Position numbers and translations under genes: made by a program
Part shown: piece by piece, positions 57,269 through 64,000 of the stretch
Position numbering within the stretch: the first letter of the stretch is position 1
How the letters are laid out: each line of letters starts with the position of its first letter
Notes under the pieces: generated by a model
Told to the model about the DNA's origin: nothing
The model's database searches: none
What the model saw: the letters and a program-made list of their open reading frames with translations, nothing else
Assembly: GCA_029204225.1 (NCBI GenBank)
Contig: CM055097.1
Coordinates: forward strand, 54,904,367 to 54,968,366
Length of the DNA: 64,000 nt
Direction: 5' to 3'
Origin: Diphasiastrum complanatum
Taxonomy: Eukaryota; Streptophyta; Lycopodiopsida; Lycopodiales; Lycopodiaceae

Positions 57269-57742
57269 TACTATCCTAGTGAAAAAAAACTTGCTTGTTA
57301 TCGTGAAGTTGACTTCAATTACAACAAAAGGAAATATTGCGAATGCCATGGCAGATGACGGAGACCCTTTCTACAAACAAAATTAAACAATGATTTGGTG
57401 TTTGTCAAAACTGTCTTTGCACTCTAAAAAGAGAAAACATGTATCGTTTACTGAACCATTAAGTGAGTGCTTTACATATTATTCTAATGGTTCAAAACAG
57501 AGTAACATCAAATAAATGTTGGGCCAACCTTGTGGTTCAAAAAGGGGTAGCATCCAAAAAACGTCGACAAGATCAGTATATAATTTAGATTATGTAAGTG
57601 GTGTAAAAGATGTCAAAAACTGATCCACCAACTGCAATCCAACAAGATCATTGACAAATAACTATAACTCGGATATCTTCATAGGAATCGAAGATATTTC
57701 TCATAATCGTAATATGTCAAGATCACTAAGATATCTTAACAG

Positions 57743-60460
57743 ATGTCGAGGATGTGGTTACTCGTAATATATCTGCATCAGCATACAACTCAGATATTCT
57801 TACAGGTGTGGAGGATGTTGAAGAGGTTGTTGATAACAACAAAATTAAAAGACGTCATTTTCAAATCGGCATTCAAACAAAACGTACACCGAATTCATCA
57901 ATTTTGGCAAGTGCAAATGCATCCATCCGCCGTAATTCAAATTTTTCGAAATTCAATTTCGATGAACATGATTACACAAGCAACATATCACATAATGCTA
58001 ATATGACAAACGATCCTACAAGATCAAGATGGTCACAAGCAGATAAAGTTTTTGAAAATCTACAAAGAGAACCTCAAGTATGTCCAACATCCTTTGGAAC
58101 TTCTCAGAATTTCAAAAGAAAGCGTGTGTTTGCTTATGTTGCACCAAAAAAGGTAGAATATGTTTTATCGTCAGAAAATATAAGGGAAAAGTTCATGCAA
58201 CCATGTTGTAGTAGGTTGTGCATTCGACAAATCAGCTACAAAGAATGTGAAGACTTGCGACTAGGTGTGTGAAGAAAACGAGGAGATGACAAGCATAATC
58301 AGTTATTGCAGATGTTCAAATTTTTTTTCATAGACGAGAAATGTCAAACGCGATGTTTGATATTTTGAAGAAACCCAAATTGCGCTTCAAACCTACGTTG
58401 GATGGTAAAGTTGTATGCATAAAAGCATATCAAAATCTGTTGGGAATCTCCCATGGAATGTTTTGGCAAGTGATTGCTGAGGCACGTTATTCCATTCTGT
58501 ACAAGTTTCATGGAAACACCGGCACATTCAAGCAACGTGGACACTCTTCAAAAGGGCTAGAATGCGTGGGATTTTGGAAAAGCACGCGTTGCCTCAACCA
58601 CATCTACAACATAAATCAAAAGATGGCGTCGTTATTTGTGAACATCATCTCCCACTCAGCATGCATAAACGTGATGTCTTAAAAACTATAAACACACATC
58701 TTAATAATACGTGTATTCCTGAAGTTTCAAAATCCACACTCTACAAGATTTGGAGACAAGAGTTTGGACATGTCAAGACTCCAACAAGACAAAGAATGTC
58801 CAAATGCAAAACATGTGACGACCTTAAAAATGCAATAGAGACAACTCCTGACGCTAGGACGAGTGATCGCTATATTGCATTGAGAAGTCATCATCTACAT
58901 CATGTTTTCGCTTCCAAAAATTGTATGCACATTGGAAAGAAGAGTCAAGATCCCATCATAAGCAATCTTTGTGTCTTATCATTGATGGAATGGATCAAAA
59001 TACAACAACATTACCCTGTTTCAATAAGACCCTTCCCAGATTAGAGGAGAATTGATTTTTGAAAACACATGTTTGTAGGATATTGGTTCATGGATTCAAG
59101 TTGCTCTGTGATGTTTGGATTGATACCTTGCATGCTCATGATAACAATCAAGGTGTCACATCAATAATGCGAGCAATAAGAAAGGTACAAGCATCATGTG
59201 GTAACTTACCTCCGATCTTACGTATTCAAGCTGACAATTGTTGGAGGGAGAACAAGAACAAATTTATTTTTGGTCTTTGTTGTATGTTAGTGGCACATAA
59301 CATCTTCCAAAAGGTAGAAATGGGATTTCTTTTAGTTGGCCACACACATGAAGACATAGATCAAGTTTTCAGTGTCATATATAGGGCTTTGAATTCCAAA
59401 TCAGTTCACACAATGCCAGATATGCTAGCATGAATTGGTGAAAAGATAGGTGGCGGTCGTAAGCACTGAAGTAGAAATACTGGAACAAATGGTAGACTGA
59501 AAACAATTTATAGATTCTTGTATTGCTCAAGGAAATGACGGCTTAGAAGAAAACACCAATCCTCACTATTTTTGTTTTCAAATGATGAATGGTGAGCCAA
59601 CCATGCAATGGAAATACTATTCTAATGATGGAGACAACGCATGGAGTGAACCTTTCAAACTGTTGCAGCGTGTACCTTCAAAAGATGAAGCCATCTTTCA
59701 AGCATCCACAAAGGATCTGGATCCAGATGAAATGGAAGGAATAATGTCCTTTATTGATTATTTGCGGTTCATGAGCCAAAAGTTTCCATAATACAAGGAT
59801 CGCAATGATGCATGTGTGGTTGAAACCACAAAACTTGTCGAAAATCTTTCCAAAGAAAAGATGTTATCAGGATCAATGTATAGCCAAGAGGCTTTTTGGC
59901 CACAATCCTTGCCAACCACTTTCGATTCATTTGTATCGACTTCGATCAGTGAGGTCGAATGGATGTAGAGTTATTACCCCGGAGGTTTTGCGGGCGAAAA
60001 GCTGCTGCACCTTTGGTTGAATTCATCCCACGTAGAGAAGTTGTATTGGACAAGTTCGTTGCAATGCGGCCTCCAGATGAAGATGTTGTGGAGGGTTCCA
60101 TACCTATTTGGGTGGCAAAAGTTGTCGAAGTGAAGAAAAACTCAGAAGGCTTGGCCACAGAGTTTAAAGCATTATGGTATGAACCAAAATTTAATCAACG
60201 GCATAGAAACCAGAGACAAGTTGACAACTCAAAGCTGTACAAAAATTGCTTCTGAAAGAATGGATTCCGAACAACGGACCACAATATATGGATGTAGATA
60301 CAGTTGTTCATGCATGGAATCAAAGGCGAAAAAAATAATTAAAGCACATGGCTATACTGTGGAAAAATCAATATCTATTCCGGAAATATCAGTGGCACAC
60401 ATCAAAGAATACATGTCCAAATTATCCGAGGAATGTGTAGCTGATATTGATGAGTAGAGT
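57743..60460 (+). pseudogene. DDE-transposase-like gene, copy B (decayed)
   Basis: The same domains as copy A (42.7-45.0 kb) occur on the plus strand. There is a low-complexity N-terminus, a Cys pair (FMQPCCSRLCIRQIS), LDGKVVCIKAYQNLLGIS, and VSKSTLYKIWRQEFGHVKTP with CxxC (SKCKTCDDL, about 58795-58825). The DDE-like core reads IIDGMDQNTTTLPCFNKT (about 58980-59035), then after a TGA ILVHGFKLLCDVWIDTLHA, IQADNCWRENKNKFIFG (about 59225-59275) and FLLVGHTHEDIDQVF (about 59325-59370). A C-terminal region (HYFCFQMMNGEPTMQWKYYS, SIPIWVAKVVEVKKNSEG, FKALWYEPKF) ends near 60457 and looks like a small DNA- or chromatin-binding module. At least four frameshifts or stops disable it. Confidence 0.6.
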
Positions 60461-61415
60461 TCATGATTGTAGATGTAGAGTCCTGGTTACAATCTTTGTC
60501 GCCATAATTATTGGACTTGTAATGTATTAGTGAGTGTTGGCAGATTCCGAATCTGCAACAAGTCCAAATTTGGCTTCAAAAGACGTGTTTAAAATATAAT
60601 TCTTTTTGTAAATCTAGCTTGGCAATTTTGTAGAAAGCCGACTTTTTTGTATGCTAGGGTGTGGGCATGTCACCCTATAAGTAAATTTTATTCCATGGCA
60701 TGTGTATTGTAAGACCATGAGGAATCATGATGTAGAAAGTTTTACGGCTTTTAGAAATTCTAAAGGCTGGAAATAGTTAAACATTCTCAACCTTTAGAAT
60801 AAAAATAGTTTACTTGTCTAAAAGGTTAAACTTCTACATTGTCTAGAATTGCACCAAAGTTGTGCATCTTTTGTAATGTAGGGCTTGGCCCAAGACCATT
60901 ATTTATAAATATGAACCACTTTTAGTGGCAAATGACACATTGTGATTACATTTCTATGAGAGTTTCTTATAACACAGCTTGAATTTAGTAGTATATGATT
61001 TAGTGATGTATATGTTTCTTTTAAATATCGAATTATGAATGTTTAAAATTTTAAACATATGAAAAGTTGTGTATGTTATTCGGATCGACACTAATTTTAG
61101 ACATGATAACATCTGATTTTCAAAAAACATCCACCACAACCCCCTTAATCTAATAATTGAAATGCTAACTTCATCTTTATTATTAGTTCAATGTACATGA
61201 TACTCAAGAACCAAATTTAGTTTGAATTTACAACTATATTGGGTGCTCATAGCTATTGGAAAAAATCATTAATAAATTTTACAAACTAAATTGTGGTCAC
61301 TCGTTGATCAAATTTGTCTTGTTTTGCTTATAGTTGTATTGGAATGAGATTTGAACTCGAGAAAATCCCACTTCAGCAATTAGTGATTTTTTATTGTTTT
61401 TCACATATGGCTCTT
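60461..61415. other. Non-coding, no gene seen
   Basis: AT-rich sequence after DDE-like copy B. No motif-bearing frame or terminal inverted repeat could be recognised. Confidence 0.5.
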
Positions 61416-62700
61416 TTAGTACCATATGTAGAAAATAGTCCAAAACAAAAAAAGTCCAAAATTAATTGAGACAGTCTTGTTACCTTCTCTGGATCCTATA
61501 GTCAGCAGCTTATTTGAACTTTGTTCGATTATCCGGCATGTATTGCCATCAAATAGGACTCGAATTTCGAGATCTGCCATCTTCGAGACTGACAGCAGGT
61601 CTCTTCTCAGTGAGGGTACATAGAGTGCTCCTGGCAACTCAGCTTGTCCTGACAGTGTTCGTAGTTGTAGAGTCTCGATGCCTTTCACATCGTGTTTGCT
61701 CCCGTCGCCGAGAATCACTGCTCTGCTGTTGTCGAGTTCTCTATAGTTGATTAGTATTTTCTTGTTGCAAGTAATGTGTGAGGTTGCTCCTGAGTCGATG
61801 ACTACGTCGTAGTCTCGCTCTGTGTAGCTTGTTGAAGTCTCATCGAATATTGTGAAGCCTTCGTCCCTCTTGTCAGCATCCCTCCACGACTCTGCAACAT
61901 TCGCTTTATCAGCCTTGTTTTTTCTTTTCGGGTTGAATCTGCAATCGTATGCAGAGTGTCTCTTCTTCTTGCAATGCATGCAAGGTATTGTCGGGTTAAA
62001 CCAACACTTGTTGGTTGTGTGTCCCAGCTTGTGACAATGATCACAGAAGGAGGTTTGTTGGTTGTCGTTGCCTCTGCTCGAAGACTTTGGATTCACCTTG
62101 TCGAATCTGGACTTGTTTTTGTTTTTCTTTCTTCCCTTCACGAAAAGGGCCTCCCTGGTCACTGCTTCCTTCTCCTTCGTCTCTCATCAGCAACAAAACT
62201 AACAGCTCGCTCAAATGTCATGTCTGGTAAGGTCAGAATGAGCATTCTTAGCGACTGAAAGGACATCGGCAGTGATTTCATGAAGTGCATCAGCTGTTGT
62301 GCTGCTGGTACCTAGTGCTCCTGTCCAGATGTAGCAAGTTGAGCAAAGATCGTTCTGATCTTCTCGACGTTTTGATCTAACTAGTTGTCATCCCATCGCA
62401 TGGCTTGCAGCTGATTGTGGAGGTGCATTACCAAGGCGGCAGTCCTACACTTCGTATTTCTGGTTTAGTCTTTCCCATGCTTCATGGCTGCTTGCACAGT
62501 CTTCAATATGCATGAGTATTTCTTCGTTGATGGACAAAACGATGATCGTCATTGCGTGCTCATTCTGATCCACTCAACTCTCCTCGATCTCCCTCTGGTA
62601 CTTTGCTCCATCAAGATTGATAGTTATTCTCGTCTAGATCGTTGTAGCCATATTGTGTTGTCTTACAAGGTCATACCATGTGGATGTTGGCGATTGATTT
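61416..62700 (-). pseudogene. Copia Gag and protease fragment with two zinc knuckles
   Basis: On the minus strand, Gag helices (IEDCASSHEAWERL, VPAAQQLMHFMKSLPMSFQS; about 62500-62230) are broken by stops. The frame open at 62162-61416 has two CCHC knuckles (CDHCHKLGHTTNKC and CMHCKKKRHSAYDC, about 62045-61965), then protease with VVIDSGATSHITC (about 61800) and LPGALYVPSLRRDLLSVSK. After about 61460 the sequence diverges, and integrase, RT and RNase H are absent. Tandem knuckles are less common in plant Copia Gag than a single one. A frameshift at about 62165 separates Gag from the knuckles. Confidence 0.85.
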
Positions 62701-62759
62701 CGTTTCGCCAGGCGCAGCTCTTAATCTTGTCTGCACTTGTCTTTTGCTACCTACTTGGG

Positions 62760-63150
62760 CTAGCTTGCGGAATTAATGCAAGATCCTAAGCAAACGACTA
62801 CCGACCATAGACACAAAATCATTCTATCAAACAAACGACATGAATAACAAAAGATTGAGAGAAGAGAACAATTGTAATTTGTATTTTCGTTATGAGTGAG
62901 TTGATCAGTGTCTCGCTCGTTGGGGCGGCCTGTCACTCCTCTCACTAGCTATGTTATGCTCATTGGCAGATTTTTATGCATAGCTCTTAGTGCTTGAACG
63001 CGACTACCTTCTCTTCTATATCTCTCCAGAATAGTTTTTGTTCATTCTATTTTATCATCTATTTGGGGACACTCTAAGGTCACTAAGTAACAGTTTAGAA
63101 GACACACTTAATCCTAAACTGTTAGTTAGTTATCTCCTGATGACGTGGAC
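62760..63150 (-). repeat. Possible leader/LTR of the minus-strand Copia fragment
   Basis: This lies directly upstream of the Gag remnant on the minus strand and has no gene. It contains a hairpin TAACAGTTTAG / CTAAACTGTTA at about 63088-63124. No canonical PBS was recognised, so the LTR reading is tentative. Confidence 0.3.
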
Positions 63151-63344
63151 CTTGGCGGCTGAGCGTGGTAATCCAAGGCTCCACGCTCATCAAGCTGCCA
63201 CCTGTGAGATCGAATTGTTTGTCTTCGATTCGTGCTCTCTGTCCAGGGTGTCTTTTCGTTGCAGGGACGAACACTTTTCTTTCGTCTTTCGTTTTGTCTT
63301 CATGGAGCACCACGGAATGGTTGCATGAGTTCACCATTTCCAAC

Positions 63345-63545
63345 TGTTTCTACCCACAAAGCATTGCTAGCTTATGAACCAAAGCTTGCAGAAATACACG
63401 AGAAACCTGCACAGATAGAAACCGCAATGCTCTTGCAAATGGTTTCAACGAAGGCATCGAAGGCAACCGCAAAGTCCTGTCTACTTCCATTACGAAGTCA
63501 AAGGAAACTGAAGGCAACCACAAGCCGCAACGCACCACAAGAGTC
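63345..63545. repeat. Dispersed repeat, copy 2
   Basis: GTTTCTACCCACAAAGCATT, GCTAGCTTATGAACCAAAGC and further words continue through GAAACCTGCACAGATAGAAA to a GGCAACCGCAAAGTCC block. The copy at 63827-63985 is the closest relative, and copy 1 at 49028 is shorter. Confidence 0.85.
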
Positions 63546-63826
63546 AACGTTACGATTATAACCAAAGACCAAAGCAAAGCAACGAAGGCACCCAAGGCAA
63601 CCACAAAGTCCAGCATACGGCCCATTACGAACCAAACCGAAGCTTACCAAAGGAGCCTCACATACGGCCTACAAACGGTTTCAACGTTCAAAACAACGAA
63701 CCGCAACGTCACCATCAATCAAACCGAAGGAAACAGAAGGTCAAGACTTACGATCAAGGAGCGAAGACCATGGCTCATGACGAAAAGCTGCCAAGACACG
63801 GCAAGATGAAACTTGCGATCACCTAC

Positions 63827-63985
63827 GAAGTTTCTACCCACAAAGCATTGCTAGATTATGAACCAAAACCTGTAGAAATACACAGGAAACCTGCACAGAT
63901 AGAAACCGTAAACAACCTCAACACTCCTGCAAATTGTTTTCAACGAACGCGCCAAAGGCAACCACAAAGTCCTTCCTATCCATTA
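63827..63985. repeat. Dispersed repeat, copy 3
   Basis: This copy lies about 480 bp after copy 2 in direct orientation and shares the same order of words (ACCCACAAAGCATTGCTAGA, ACCTGCACAGATAGAAACCG, GGCAACCACAAAGTCCTTCC, CCATTACGAAGT). Between the copies, AACGAAGG/AACCGAAGG-rich sequence fills the gap, so the unit may be about 480 bp and extend past the window end. Confidence 0.85.
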
Positions 63986-64000
63986 CGAAGTAGAAGTATA

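Overview
The window is nuclear DNA of a land plant, most likely one with a large, repeat-rich genome. The evidence is plant-type Ty1/Copia and Ty3/Gypsy LTR retrotransposons with initiator-Met tRNA primer-binding sites (TGGTATCAGAGC), GT-AG introns, very long (AG)n/(TG)n microsatellites, and one gene of a plant-type two-membrane-span protein. A fern, lycophyte or gymnosperm seems plausible, but the sequence alone does not settle the lineage. No rRNA, CRISPR array, functional tRNA gene or bacterial-style operon was found.

Layout. 0-4.6 kb: a Copia LTR end and Gag fragment fused to a Gypsy integrase tail, followed by a second-type RNase H, an unknown coiled-coil reading frame and a tRNA-like repeat. 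4.6-9.4 kb: non-coding. 9.4-11.7 kb: a decayed minus-strand Copia element with PBS and LTR. 13.7-16.6 kb: the one convincing host gene (minus strand, three exons, about 854 residues, two membrane spans). 18.67-24.67 kb: a young, complete Copia element (691-bp LTRs, 5 differences between them, 5-bp target duplication CTCAT) disabled by one frameshift in gag. 26-27.1 kb: a microsatellite/minisatellite field. 27.5-30.3 kb: a CACTA-like transposon terminus abutting a decayed Copia element interrupted by (CT)n tracts. 30.9-34.3 kb: a decayed minus-strand Gypsy gag with a possible LTR. 34.5-37.5 kb: a decayed plus-strand Copia with 3' LTR. 37.8-41.7 kb: a palindrome cluster, a Gypsy pol and further retroelement remains.

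The most unusual part is 42.7-60.5 kb. It holds two decayed copies (minus 42.7-45.0 kb; plus 57.7-60.5 kb) of an intron-containing family with DDE-transposase-like signatures (ID-x2-DQ, DN-x4-NKN, VGHTH-x2-I-[DN]-Q). Each has degenerate telomere-like repeats upstream, C-rich on the coding strand. Between them lie a cluster of a 17-bp palindrome (CCTATGCTNAGCATAGG), an apparently intact two-exon gene of unknown function (46.3-47.5 kb) with the same palindrome in its intron, a long unrecognised degenerate coding region (49.3-52.3 kb, minus), a roughly 66-bp-period hairpin satellite (52.4-53.4 kb), and two telomere-like arrays in inverted orientation (56.3 and 57.1 kb). The end of the window (61.4-64 kb) has a Copia gag-protease remnant and a dispersed repeat that also occurs at 49 kb.

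Most coding remains carry premature stops of the kind made by C-to-T change (CGA to TGA, CAG to TAG), as expected for methylated, silenced transposons. The host gene and the 46 kb gene are free of such stops. All assignments come from reading motifs and splice signals by eye; no database search was run.
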